64,000 nt of DNA from Phenylobacterium deserti. GTDB taxonomy: Bacteria; Pseudomonadota; Alphaproteobacteria; Caulobacterales; Caulobacteraceae. Position 1 is the stretch's first letter. Each line of letters opens with the position of its first letter. The DNA is taken from contig CAMCXF010000003.1 of NCBI GenBank assembly GCA_945883235.1, forward strand, positions 1 through 64,000. Reading direction: 5' to 3'. Of the stretch, positions 38,809-48,427 are shown in pieces. The notes below the pieces were generated by a model. That model saw nothing but the letters and a program-made list of their open reading frames with translations, was not told the DNA's origin and ran no database searches. Made by a program: the position numbers and the translations under genes.

Positions 38809-39049
38809 TCATCCTCCCAGTGGCGTCATGCGCCAGCGGACTCCGGTTTTTCTGGAGCCAGCGTGTCGGCCAACCCTTCAACTGGATGAGCCAACCCTCT
38901 GAACTTCTACCGCATCCGCAGGGATGACAAGCCAAGGTTTGAATCTCCAGGTCGTGCTCACGGTCATGGCGCATGCGGTCGGGCAGGCCTTTCCCTCGGC
39001 CTGTGAATGCCTCTAGGGTTGCGGCAGCAGTACCCATGGGGAGGGCGGA

Positions 39050-39907
39050 ATGCTCAGTTGGCAAGTCGGCGACGTGAAGATCACGCGCGTCCAGGAAATG
39101 CAGGTCCCGATTCCCGCCGGTGCGGATGGAGGGTTCATCGACGAGGCGACGCCCACCGCGCTTCGGGCTATTCCTTGGCTCTATCCGAACTTCGTCAATG
39201 AACAGGATCAGATGCTGCTTTCGATCCACGCGCTGCTGGTCGAGGCACCGGGATTGCGGCTGGTGGTCGACACCTGCGTCGGCAATGACAAACCGCGTGG
39301 TCTGACCCGTGGCGAGCCGCTGGCCACGAAGTTCCTGGAGGCCTTTGCTGAGGCCGGCTGGACGCGGGATAGCGTGGATGCGGTGATCTGCACCCACATG
39401 CACGTCGACCACGTGGGCTGGAACACCATGCTGGTAGACGGCAAGTTCGTGCCCACATTTCCCAATGCGCGGTACCTGCTTGGCCGGGTCGAGTTCGAGC
39501 ACTGGAGCGCCGAGGGCGCCGCGGAGCAACAGGCGATCCTGGCGGACTCTGTGCAACCTGTCCTGGATGCAGGCCTGGCCGAGTTCGTGGGCCTCGACTA
39601 CGTTGTGTCTCCGAATGTGCGCCTGATCCCCACCACCGGGCACACCCCGGGCCACGTCAGCGTGCTGATCGAGTCGGATGGTGAAACCGCCGTCATCACC
39701 GGCGACATGAGCCACCATCCCTGCCAGATGGCCCACCCGGACTGGTCGCCGTCCTTCGACAGTGACAAGAAAGCCGCCGCCGTCACGCGGGCCCGGATGT
39801 TCGCCGAATGGGCAGATGCCTCGCATCTGGTGATCGGCACCCACTACGCGGAGCCGACCGCCGGCCGCGTGCGGCGCGAAGGCGCGGCTTTCCGGTTCGA
39901 GACCTGA
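39050..39907 (+). CDS. MBL fold metallo-hydrolase
   Basis: DAVICTHMHVDHVGWNTML (HxHxDH), TGHTPGHVSVLIESDGETAVITGDM. Confidence 0.93.
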   Translation: MLSWQVGDVKITRVQEMQVPIPAGADGGFIDEATPTALRAIPWLYPNFVNEQDQMLLSIHALLVEAPGLRLVVDTCVGNDKPRGLTRGEPLATKFLEAFAEAGWTRDSVDAVICTHMHVDHVGWNTMLVDGKFVPTFPNARYLLGRVEFEHWSAEGAAEQQAILADSVQPVLDAGLAEFVGLDYVVSPNVRLIPTTGHTPGHVSVLIESDGETAVITGDMSHHPCQMAHPDWSPSFDSDKKAAAVTRARMFAEWADASHLVIGTHYAEPTAGRVRREGAAFRFET

Positions 39908-39921
39908 TGTTCGTCTGATCC

Positions 39922-41604
39922 ATGGCGCGCGCGGTTCGGGCATTGGTTTCTGTTGTCGCGGGTCCGGGTCGCTGGATCGCGGGTGCCCTTTTGTTAGCCA
40001 CGCTCGCTGGTGGACTGAGCGCCTGCGCACGCCAAGCCGTGCGCCCGACTTGTCCGGCAGGGCAAAGCTGCCTTCTGTTCGGCAACCAGTCCGAGCCCGA
40101 GACGCTCGATCCCGCCAAGGCAACCGGGTCCTGGGAAACCCGCATCATCTCACAGCTTTCCGAGGGCCTGACCCGACGAGGTGTGGATGGGCGCGTCGTC
40201 CCTGCGATCGCCCGGTCATGGACAGTCAGCCCCGACGGTCTGGTCTGGACGTTCAAGCTTCGCGCCACGAAATGGTCGGACGGCGCGGCCCTGACGGCAG
40301 ACGACTTCGTCTACGGGATCCGCCGTACGCTTGCGCCCCGGACCGCCTCGCAAAGCGCTTTCATGCTGTATCCGATCCGGAACGGGCTGAAGGTGGCAAG
40401 GGGAAAACTCCCGTTGGAGGGGTTGGGCGTGGAGGCACCGGCACCCGACACCCTGGTCATCCGACTGGAACACCCCTGGCCGACGCTGCCCAACTGGGCA
40501 GCGGACCGGCTCATGCGGCCTGCGCCGCGCCACGCCATCGCCAGACTTGGCGATGCCTGGGTCAAGCCCGGTCAGTATATTGGCAATGGACCCTATACCC
40601 TGAAGTCCTGGCGGCTCGGTGACCGCATCGTGCTGCGCCGCAACCCGAACTATTGGGACACCCGGGCCTGTTTCGAGGAAGTCGCCTATTACCCCACCAC
40701 CGATCCTGTGACCGCCGAGCGTCAGGTTCGCGCCGGGGAGCTCGACCTCAATCTGGGGATTCAGTCAAACCGGCTGCGGTACTTGCGCCGCGCCGACCAG
40801 ATGCCAGACTATGTGCACGCCAATCCCATCACCGCGATCGCCTACCTGACCTTCAACATCGCCGACGTCCCGGCGTTGCGCGATGTCCGGGTGCGCCGGG
40901 CGCTCAGCATGTCCATCGACCGGTCGTTCATCACCGACAAGCTGTTGTCGGGCGGACAGGTGCCTGCGACCAACTTCCTGCCGCCAGGGCTGGAGGACTA
41001 TACCTCGACCGCACAACCCTACTGGGCGGCGATGTCCTTTGCCCGGCGTCAGGTCGAGGCTCGGCGGTTGCTGGCGGCGGCGGGCTACAGTTCGAAACGA
41101 CCCCTGAGGCTGAAGTTCAAACATCTCAACGGGGGTGACACCCCGGTGTTTGTACCGGCGATCCAGGCCGACTGGGCCGCCGTCGGCGTCAAGGTGTCGC
41201 TGGAGCAAAATGAAACCCAGGTCGCCTATGCGGCCTATGAAAACGGCGATTTTGAAATCGGTAACGCGGCGTGGATCAGCTTTGACGCGCTGAATTTTCT
41301 CGATCTCCAGCGTTCCAGTTCGGGCGGCCAGAACTATGGGCGCTACAACAATCCGGAATACGACCGGCTGGTCACCTCCGCCGAGTCTGAGCCGGTCGAT
41401 GCGCGCCGTCGCGCCCTGTTGGGCCAGGCCGAGCAACTTCTGCTGGACGATGCGCCGGTCGCGCCGCTGTATGTGGCCTCGGCCCGAAATCTGGTGTCGC
41501 CTCGCTTGACCGGCTGGATCGACAATCCCGTCGACATTCATCCCGCAGATAAACTCTGCCGCGCGCCTGAGCCGGCGCATGTCGGCGCGGGGCGTACGCA
41601 GTGA
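39922..41604 (+). CDS. Peptide ABC transporter substrate-binding lipoprotein (SBP_bac_5/OppA-like)
   Basis: Lipobox LSAC; NQSEPETLDPAKATGSWETRIISQLSEGLTRRGVDGRVVPAIARSWTVSPDGLVWTFKLR; YIGNGPYTLKSW. Confidence 0.93.
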   Translation: MARAVRALVSVVAGPGRWIAGALLLATLAGGLSACARQAVRPTCPAGQSCLLFGNQSEPETLDPAKATGSWETRIISQLSEGLTRRGVDGRVVPAIARSWTVSPDGLVWTFKLRATKWSDGAALTADDFVYGIRRTLAPRTASQSAFMLYPIRNGLKVARGKLPLEGLGVEAPAPDTLVIRLEHPWPTLPNWAADRLMRPAPRHAIARLGDAWVKPGQYIGNGPYTLKSWRLGDRIVLRRNPNYWDTRACFEEVAYYPTTDPVTAERQVRAGELDLNLGIQSNRLRYLRRADQMPDYVHANPITAIAYLTFNIADVPALRDVRVRRALSMSIDRSFITDKLLSGGQVPATNFLPPGLEDYTSTAQPYWAAMSFARRQVEARRLLAAAGYSSKRPLRLKFKHLNGGDTPVFVPAIQADWAAVGVKVSLEQNETQVAYAAYENGDFEIGNAAWISFDALNFLDLQRSSSGGQNYGRYNNPEYDRLVTSAESEPVDARRRALLGQAEQLLLDDAPVAPLYVASARNLVSPRLTGWIDNPVDIHPADKLCRAPEPAHVGAGRTQ

Positions 41605-41650
41605 ACGAACTATCTGTTGCGCCAACAATTTCATTAGGAACACCACGACC

Positions 41651-42229
41651 ATGGAACTGATCCTGATCCGCCACGGCCTGCCGGAACGCCGCCACGACAC
41701 ATCCAATCCTCCGCTGGCTGCCAAGGGCCTCGATCAGGCGCACCGGGTTGCGGCCTGGCTGGCAGATGAAAAGGTCGATGCGGTGTTTGCCTCGACCATG
41801 CTGCGGGCGATCCAGACAGCGGAACCCTTCGCCGCCCAGGCCGGACATGTCGTCACCCAGCACGATGGAATTGCCGAGTACGACCGCGACTCCGGCCGCT
41901 ACGTGCCGATGGAGGAGCTGAAGCGCGACAACTATGAAGCCTGGCTGGCCATGGCCCAAGGCAACCACGGCGTTGATATCGCCGGCTTCCACGCCACCGT
42001 GGTGGCGGCGCTGGAGGAGATCGTCGAGAGCCACCCCGGAAAACGCGTCGCCGTGTTCTGCCACGGCGGGGTCATCAATGTCTGGACCGCCCACGTCCTC
42101 AGCATGACGCCGCGCCTGTTCTTCGAACCCGACTACACCAGCATCCACCGCTTCATGTGCGCCCGCAGCGGCCAGCGCAACGTGGTCAGCCTGAACGAGC
42201 GCGCCCACCTGCGGGAGATGGCCGAATGA
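41651..42229 (+). CDS. Histidine phosphatase family protein
   Basis: MELILIRHGLPERRHDTSNPPLAAKGLDQAHRVAAWL (RHG), FCHGGVINVW. Confidence 0.92.
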   Translation: MELILIRHGLPERRHDTSNPPLAAKGLDQAHRVAAWLADEKVDAVFASTMLRAIQTAEPFAAQAGHVVTQHDGIAEYDRDSGRYVPMEELKRDNYEAWLAMAQGNHGVDIAGFHATVVAALEEIVESHPGKRVAVFCHGGVINVWTAHVLSMTPRLFFEPDYTSIHRFMCARSGQRNVVSLNERAHLREMAE

Positions 42230-42366
42230 ACCTGGCCTTCGCACGAACCCTCGAGACGGTGACGCCACAGCGGCTGACCCTGATCTACAGCGATCCGGCT
42301 CGCGACGGGCCGCGGAACCTGTTCCTCAAGCTCACCTCGCTGGACGCCGGGTCGGTGCTGTCCTGA
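42226..42366 (+). CDS. Possible 46-aa small ORF coupled by stop/start overlap on both sides
   Basis: ATGA overlap with the upstream stop and TGATG overlap with the downstream start; MNLAFARTLETVTPQRLTLIYSDPARDGPRNLFLKLTSLDAGSVLS. Confidence 0.35.
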   Translation: MNLAFARTLETVTPQRLTLIYSDPARDGPRNLFLKLTSLDAGSVLS

Positions 42367-42827
42367 TGGATGGTCTCCAGCTTCGCCATCTGACCACCCT
42401 GACGCTCGATGTCGACTTTCGCGGCATTCAGCGGATCGGGGCCGTGCCCGTCGGCCAACGTGGCGTCGTAGCCGTCACTGGTGGCCGGTTTGACGGGGCG
42501 CGCCTGTCGGGAACTGTGCTGGGCGGTGCCGACTGGTTCGTGAACCGTGCCGACGGCGTGATGACCATCGATGTCCGGTTGACGCTGGACGCTGGCGACA
42601 AGGCGCTGATCTACTTGACCTATCAGGGTCGGTTTCTCGCTGCGCCCGGGGTCATGGTGCGCTTCGCCAAGGGTGAAATGCTGGAACCTTCGGAATACTC
42701 GCTGGCGATGATCGCGCGGTTCGAATGCGGTCATGAGAAATATCGGTGGCTGAATGATGTGATCGCCGTCGGGGTCGGCGAGCAGACGCGGACCGGGCCG
42801 ATCTATCGGATTTACGAAACGCCCTGA
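42366..42827 (+). CDS. DUF3237 domain-containing protein
   Basis: LTTLTLDVDFRGIQRIGAVPVGQRGVVAVTGGRFDGARLSGTVLGGADWFVNRADGVMTIDVRLTLDAGDKALIYLTYQGR. Confidence 0.85.
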   Translation: MDGLQLRHLTTLTLDVDFRGIQRIGAVPVGQRGVVAVTGGRFDGARLSGTVLGGADWFVNRADGVMTIDVRLTLDAGDKALIYLTYQGRFLAAPGVMVRFAKGEMLEPSEYSLAMIARFECGHEKYRWLNDVIAVGVGEQTRTGPIYRIYETP

Positions 42828-42895
42828 CGCTTGCGAATATGCTTGGATGACGCTGCGTCGGCGTGATCCGTTCGCGGCAAGCAAGGAAGCCCAAC

Positions 42896-44128
42896 ATGGC
42901 GGACTATGACCTCATCATCGTGGGCGGTGGCATCGGCGGGTCGGCGCTGGCGCAGGTCATGGCCACGGCCGGACGCCGGGTTCTGCTGCTGGAACAGTCC
43001 GAGGTCTATGAGGACCGCGTGCGCGGCGAATGGATCGCGCCATGGGGCGTGGCCGAGGTGCAGCAGGTCGGACTCTATGATCTGCTGATGTCCGTTGGCG
43101 GGCATCATGTGACCCGGCATATTACGTACAATGAGGATGTCGATCCGGCCGCGGCGGAGGCCCAAACCTTGCCCCTGGGCATGTTTCGGCCGGGCATAGC
43201 CGGGCCACTTTGTCTTGGGCATCCCAGGCACTGTCAGGCGCTCTTCGACGCCGCAATCTCGGCGGGTGCCGAAGCCTTGCGCAGCGTGAGGGTCGAGGGA
43301 GTTGCGGTGGGAACCAGCCCGAGCGTTACGTTCCAACACAATGGCGAAACCCGCACGGCGACCGCTCGTCTGCTGATCGGGGCCGACGGCCGTGCTTCTA
43401 TGGTGCGCGAGGCTGCCGGAATCGCCTTGCATCTGGACAAACCGCACCACTGGTTCGCGGGGCTGCTTGTGGACGGTGTCGAGGGCTGGGCCGATGACCT
43501 GCAGGCTATCGGCACCGAGGGCGACTTTGGCTTCCTGGCCTTTCCCCAGGGCGGCGGCAAGGTCCGGGTCTATGGCGGCTATGCTTTGGACGAGGCGCGG
43601 CGGTTCAAGGGTGAGGATGGCCCGCGCCGCTTCCTGGATGCGTTCGCCCTGGAGTGCAGCCCGGCGAACGGGCATCTGGTGGCCGGGCGTCCGGCTGGCC
43701 CGCTATTCAGCTATGTCAACGCCGATAGCTGGACCGATGAGCCGTTTGCCCGAGGCGTAGTCCTGGTGGGTGATGCGGCCGGCTGGAACGACCCGATCAA
43801 CGGCCAGGGCCTCTCCATCACCTATCGCGACGTGCGCATTGTCAGCGACCTTCTGAAGTCATCGGACGACTGGTCGTCGGCAGCCTTCGCGCCCTACGCC
43901 GAAGAGCGGTCCGAGCGGATGCGTCGCCTCAGGTTCGCTGGACAGCTGGAAGCGACCCTGAACATGGAATTTGACGCCGCAGCTGGCGCTCGGCGGCACG
44001 ACTATCACGCCCGCGCCGCTGTTGATCCAAGCCTGCGGATGCACAATGTGGTGGTAATGGCCGGCCCTGAGGCGGTGCCCGCCGAGGTTTTCACCGACGC
44101 CTATCGTGCGCGTGTGCTGGAGGGTTGA
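42896..44128 (+). CDS. FAD-dependent monooxygenase (PHBH-like)
   Basis: MADYDLIIVGGGIGGSALAQVMATAGRRVLLLEQS, LLIGADGRASMVREAAG, GVVLVGDAAGWNDPINGQGLSITYRD. Confidence 0.92.
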   Translation: MADYDLIIVGGGIGGSALAQVMATAGRRVLLLEQSEVYEDRVRGEWIAPWGVAEVQQVGLYDLLMSVGGHHVTRHITYNEDVDPAAAEAQTLPLGMFRPGIAGPLCLGHPRHCQALFDAAISAGAEALRSVRVEGVAVGTSPSVTFQHNGETRTATARLLIGADGRASMVREAAGIALHLDKPHHWFAGLLVDGVEGWADDLQAIGTEGDFGFLAFPQGGGKVRVYGGYALDEARRFKGEDGPRRFLDAFALECSPANGHLVAGRPAGPLFSYVNADSWTDEPFARGVVLVGDAAGWNDPINGQGLSITYRDVRIVSDLLKSSDDWSSAAFAPYAEERSERMRRLRFAGQLEATLNMEFDAAAGARRHDYHARAAVDPSLRMHNVVVMAGPEAVPAEVFTDAYRARVLEG

Positions 44129-44481
44129 TGGACATTGTCGACTACAACGCCCGCTGGCTGAAGGCCTGGTCCGAAAAGGACGTGCCCCGGCTGCTGGGAT
44201 TTTACGCCGACGACTGCGTCTACAAGGACGCCCAGACGGCGGCGGGCCTGACCGGGCAAGCGGCGTTGGCGACCTATCTGACCGGCCTGTTCGCCGCCAT
44301 GCCACCGACGATCTACACGCCGGAGGAAACCTGGGCCATCGACGGCGGTTTCTGCGGTCGCTGGTATGCGGCCATGGGCCCGGATGGCGCGGCAGGTCGA
44401 CTGCGCGGCTTCGACCTGGTGATCCTGAAGGGCGATCGCATCGCCCTCAACGAGGTCTACGTCCACCAGATGCCGGCATGA
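44128..44481 (+). CDS. Nuclear transport factor 2/SnoaL-like protein
   Basis: YNARWLKAWSEKDVPRLLGFYADDCVYKDAQTAAGLTGQAALATYLTGLFAAMP; TGATG overlap with upstream gene. Confidence 0.85.
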   Translation: MDIVDYNARWLKAWSEKDVPRLLGFYADDCVYKDAQTAAGLTGQAALATYLTGLFAAMPPTIYTPEETWAIDGGFCGRWYAAMGPDGAAGRLRGFDLVILKGDRIALNEVYVHQMPA

Positions 44482-45554
44482 TCCCGGATATCCGTCGCCC
44501 GGGCGCCGTCGACGCGGCCTGGCTGACAGCCGTACTGCAGAACGCCGGGGTCGACGCCGTGGTCTCGGGTTTCACCGCCGCCAACGTGGGCACTGGGCAG
44601 ATCGGCGACAGCGTCCGGTTCAGGCTGGAGTACGCGCGCACCGCGCCGGACGCGCCGGCCTCTTTGGTTGGCAAATTCCCGGCAGCGAACGACGACAGTC
44701 GCAACACCGGCGTGATGCTGGGCAATTACCTGCGCGAAGTGAGATTCTACCAGCAACTGGCCGGAAAGGCGCTGGTCCAGACGCCGCGGGTCTGGTTCAC
44801 CGACGTCGAGGAGGTCAGCGGCGAGTTTGTCCTGATCATGGAGGACCTGGCTCCAGCCCAACAGGGCGACCAGTTGAAGGGCGTTACCCTCGATCAGGCC
44901 CGCCTGGTCATGGTGCAGGCCGCCCGACTGCATGCCTCGTTCTGGGCCGACGACATGCTGGATGATTTGCCGTGGGTCTCGGGCTCCAGGGCCGCGCCGT
45001 CCAGCCCGGTGACGCCCGAGTTGGTGGGCGGGCTGTGGCAAGCCTTCCGCGCCCGCTACGGCGAGCGCCTTGAACCCGACGCCGTTGCGGTAGGCGAGGC
45101 GATCTCAACCCGGTGGGGGGCGTTCGGTGGGCTGTACGACGGACCTCGCTGCCTGACCCACAATGACTTCCGGCCCGACAACATGATGTTCGGCACATCT
45201 GCAGGTGGACATCCGCTGACCGTCCTGGACTGGCAATCTTTCGCCTATGGCGCAGGCTCCATGGACGTCGCCTACTTCCTGGCCGGCGCACTGAAACCGG
45301 AGGAACGCCGCGCCGCCGAGACGGAACTGCTGGGGCTATATCACTGTACGCTGACTGATCTTGGGGTCACGGGTTATGGCCTGGACGACCTGCGCCGGCA
45401 CTATCGCCACGGCGCCTTCCAGCTGTTTCTGACCGCCTTCTTCGCCGCCATGGTGGTGGAGCAGACGGCCCGGGGCGACGAGATGTTCCTGCAGATGATC
45501 GGCGGCGCGACCACCCACATCCAGGACCACGGGGCGCTGGAGCTGTTGGGCTGA
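44478..45554 (+). CDS. Phosphotransferase family protein (APH/EcKinase-like)
   Basis: GDSVRFRLEYA...SLVGKFPA...EVRFYQQLAG...GEFVLIMEDLAPAQQGDQLKGVTLDQA...CLTHNDFRPDNMMFG...LTVLDWQSFAYGAG. Confidence 0.87.
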   Translation: MIPDIRRPGAVDAAWLTAVLQNAGVDAVVSGFTAANVGTGQIGDSVRFRLEYARTAPDAPASLVGKFPAANDDSRNTGVMLGNYLREVRFYQQLAGKALVQTPRVWFTDVEEVSGEFVLIMEDLAPAQQGDQLKGVTLDQARLVMVQAARLHASFWADDMLDDLPWVSGSRAAPSSPVTPELVGGLWQAFRARYGERLEPDAVAVGEAISTRWGAFGGLYDGPRCLTHNDFRPDNMMFGTSAGGHPLTVLDWQSFAYGAGSMDVAYFLAGALKPEERRAAETELLGLYHCTLTDLGVTGYGLDDLRRHYRHGAFQLFLTAFFAAMVVEQTARGDEMFLQMIGGATTHIQDHGALELLG

Positions 45555-45624
45555 ACGGGATTTCCGTTAGGTGTCTGAACGCTGTTCAGTTATCTCGCAG
45601 ACATCGAATTCGGGACGAAACGCC

Positions 45625-47103
45625 ATGACGATGGAACACTTTGATGTCGGGATCGTCGGCGCGGGCCTCTCCGGCATCGGCGCGGCCTATCATCTGAAAA
45701 CCACGTGCCCGGACCGTACCTTTGCCATTTTCGAAGGCCGCGACGCCATCGGCGGCACCTGGGACCTGTTCCGCTATCCCGGCATCCGCTCCGACAGCGA
45801 CATGTACACGCTGGGCTACGCCTTCAAACCCTGGACCGAAGCCAAGGCCATCGCCGACGGCCCCTCGATCCTGAATTACGTTCGCGAGACCGCCCGCGAG
45901 AACGACATCGAGAAGGCCATTCGTTTTGGTCACAAGATCAAGCGGGTGGGCTGGTCCACCGATGACACCCGCTGGACCGTTGAGGCCGAGGTGGCGGGCG
46001 AAATCGTCCGCTACACCTGCAACTTCCTGTTCCTCTGCGGCGGCTACTATTCCTACGATGGCGGCTATACGCCGGACTTCCCGGGGATGGCGGACTTCAA
46101 GGGTCGCATGGTCCACCCGCAGCAGTGGCCCACCGACCTGGATTATGCCGGCAAGTCGGTGGTGGTGATCGGCTCTGGCGCCACCGCCGTCACCCTGGTG
46201 CCGGAAATGGCCAGGGCGGCGTCCCACGTCACCATGCTGCAACGCTCGCCCACCTATGTCGTTTCCCGGCCCGCCGAAGACAAGATGGCCAACACTCTGC
46301 GCAAGTGGCTGCCCGCCATGCTGGCCTACAACATCGTGCGCGCCCGCAATGTGTTGGGCGGCATGTATTTCTTCAATCTGGCGCGCAAGAAGCCCGAACA
46401 GGTCAAGGCCGGCATCATCAAGATGGTGCAGGACGAACTCGGCCCGGACTACGACGTGGCCACCCACTTCACGCCCACCTACAACCCCTGGGATCAGCGC
46501 CTGTGCCTGGTCCCAGACGCCGACATGTTCCGACAGATCAAGGCCGGACGCGCCAGCGTCGTCACCGACCAGATCGAGACCTTCACGGCAACCGGCATCC
46601 GCCTGAAGTCCGGCCAGGAGCTGAAAGCCGACATCATCGTCTCGGCCACGGGTCTGGTTCTGGAGGTCTGGAACGGCATTGAGGTCTCGGTCGACGGCAC
46701 CCGGATCGATCCCGGCCAGACGCTCGGCTACAAGGGCATGATGTACGACGGCGTGCCGAACCTGGCCTCAACCTTCGGCTACACCAATGCCTCGTGGACC
46801 CTGAAGTGCGACCTGACCTGTGAGTTCGTCTGTCGGGTGCTCAACCACATGAAAAAGACCGGGCAGCGCCAGGTCATGCCGGTCAATGACACGGGCGACG
46901 TCGCGTCCGCGCCCTGGCTCGATTTCTCATCTGGCTACGTCCAGCGCGCTATGGAGAAATGGCCCAAGCAGGGGACGAGGGTGCCGTGGAAGCTGGATCA
47001 GAACTACGCCAAGGATCTGATGAACCTGCGCTACGCCCGGCTGGACGACGGCGTCTTGCGGTTCTCCAACCCCACCGCCAAGCCTCAACAGATCGCGGCC
47101 TGA
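45625..47103 (+). CDS. Flavin-containing monooxygenase / Baeyer-Villiger-type monooxygenase
   Basis: GIVGAGLSGIGAAYHL, GGTWDLFRYPGIRSDSDMYTLGYAFKPW, DFKGRMVHPQQWP (FxGxxxHxxxW), VVVIGSGATAVTLVPEMA. Confidence 0.92.
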   Translation: MTMEHFDVGIVGAGLSGIGAAYHLKTTCPDRTFAIFEGRDAIGGTWDLFRYPGIRSDSDMYTLGYAFKPWTEAKAIADGPSILNYVRETARENDIEKAIRFGHKIKRVGWSTDDTRWTVEAEVAGEIVRYTCNFLFLCGGYYSYDGGYTPDFPGMADFKGRMVHPQQWPTDLDYAGKSVVVIGSGATAVTLVPEMARAASHVTMLQRSPTYVVSRPAEDKMANTLRKWLPAMLAYNIVRARNVLGGMYFFNLARKKPEQVKAGIIKMVQDELGPDYDVATHFTPTYNPWDQRLCLVPDADMFRQIKAGRASVVTDQIETFTATGIRLKSGQELKADIIVSATGLVLEVWNGIEVSVDGTRIDPGQTLGYKGMMYDGVPNLASTFGYTNASWTLKCDLTCEFVCRVLNHMKKTGQRQVMPVNDTGDVASAPWLDFSSGYVQRAMEKWPKQGTRVPWKLDQNYAKDLMNLRYARLDDGVLRFSNPTAKPQQIAA

Positions 47104-47115
47104 ACGGAGGTCGAC

Positions 47116-47601
47116 GTGGTCTGGCAGGTGGGCAATGGCCGTCGGATGCGTCTCACCCTGGGGCAGAAGATCACCCTGGGCGTCGCCGCCAGCCTGGCCT
47201 TGGCCTTGCCGGCCTATATCTTCGGCGGGGCCTATCTGAAGGATCGCACGGCGGCGCTCGCCCTGGCCCGCGAGTGGAACATCAAAGGTCCGCCTTGTCC
47301 GAGCCTCACCCGCGCGCAGTTTGAGGCCCAGGGGTTCAAGGCGCGGAAAGGGCTTGAGTACGCCAACGTCACGGTGTCTCGCCAGTTTGGCCACGTGAGC
47401 TGTTCGCAACTGCGCTACGGCGAAGGATGGGGCCTGGCCAGCTATGTGGTCTGTCAATTCACCAGTCCCAATGGCCTTAAGGTCGAGACGTCCCGGGGCG
47501 AATGGTACTTCGCGCCCGGCATGGGCCAGCCCGCGACGATCTCGACCCCCCACGACGAAGCCCGCTGCGTCCTGGCCTCGAACTTCACGCTCAATCGCTA
47601 G
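47116..47601 (+). CDS. Hypothetical protein with N-terminal membrane anchor
   Basis: GTG start; hydrophobic LTLGQKITLGVAASLALALPAYIFGGAYL, then a Cys-containing soluble domain. Confidence 0.65.
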   Translation: MVWQVGNGRRMRLTLGQKITLGVAASLALALPAYIFGGAYLKDRTAALALAREWNIKGPPCPSLTRAQFEAQGFKARKGLEYANVTVSRQFGHVSCSQLRYGEGWGLASYVVCQFTSPNGLKVETSRGEWYFAPGMGQPATISTPHDEARCVLASNFTLNR

Positions 47602-47693
47602 ATCGCCGTCTTGACGAAGCGTGAGCCTACCCGAGGTGCAAATCGTCGTGTTAGGTCTGCGGCAACATCTGAATTGAAGGAAGGAAACCCCAC

Positions 47694-48308
47694 ATGAAAC
47701 TCTACACCTCGGTCGGCCCCAATCCGCGGGTCGTGAAGATGTTCATGGCCGAAAAGGGCATCACGCTCGACATGGTCACGGTTGATCTGCGGGGCGGCGA
47801 AAACCGCCAGGAAGCGTTTCTCAAGGTGAACCCCTCGGGACAAACCCCGTCTCTTGAACTGGACAATGGCACCAACCTCAACGAGATCACCGCAATCTGC
47901 GAGTATCTCGACGAAAAGAACCCCGGCTCGTCGCTGATCGGCACGACCGCTGAGGAACGCGCCGCGACCCGCATGTGGACCCGCCGCGTCGACCTCAAGG
48001 TCTGCGAGCCGCTGGCCAACGGCTTTCGCTTCGGCGAGGGCCTGCCGATGTTCCAGAGCCGCATGCGCTGCCTGCCCGACGCCTCGCCCGGCCTGAAGCT
48101 TATCGCCCAGGATGGAATCCAGTGGTTCGAGGACAACATGAAGGGCCCCTGGATCGCTGGCGACCGCTTTACGCTCGCCGACATCCTGCTGTTCAGTTTC
48201 CTCGACTTCGGGGCCGTTGTGGGTCAGCCGCTGGATCCGAAGTTCACCAAAATCAACGAATGGTTCAGCCGCGTAAAAGCGCGTCCCAGCGCCGCCGCAA
48301 GCGCTTGA
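47694..48308 (+). CDS. Glutathione S-transferase family protein
   Basis: MKLYTSVGPNPRVVKMFMAEKGITLDMVTVDLRGGENRQEAFLKVNPSGQTPSLELDNGTNLNEITAICEYLDEKNP. Confidence 0.94.
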   Translation: MKLYTSVGPNPRVVKMFMAEKGITLDMVTVDLRGGENRQEAFLKVNPSGQTPSLELDNGTNLNEITAICEYLDEKNPGSSLIGTTAEERAATRMWTRRVDLKVCEPLANGFRFGEGLPMFQSRMRCLPDASPGLKLIAQDGIQWFEDNMKGPWIAGDRFTLADILLFSFLDFGAVVGQPLDPKFTKINEWFSRVKARPSAAASA

Positions 48309-48427
48309 GCCCATATCCCGTCAGGCGTAGGCCCGGAGGTCATCGTCTGGCGGGATAGCCACCGGCTATGGGTACTGTCGAAGCGTTTGGCGTAGGTTCG
48401 ATCCACACCAATTCGCTGGGACAATCG

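Noticed and set aside
38384-40123. 579-aa minus-strand ORF spanning the MFS/MBL/ABC-binding protein region
   Set aside because: Overlaps three supported genes in another frame or strand; no coherent domain.
44478-45554. Antibiotic-resistance (aminoglycoside phosphotransferase) claim
   Set aside because: Only the general APH/EcKinase fold is supported; the context is metabolic and no resistance-specific motif was identified.
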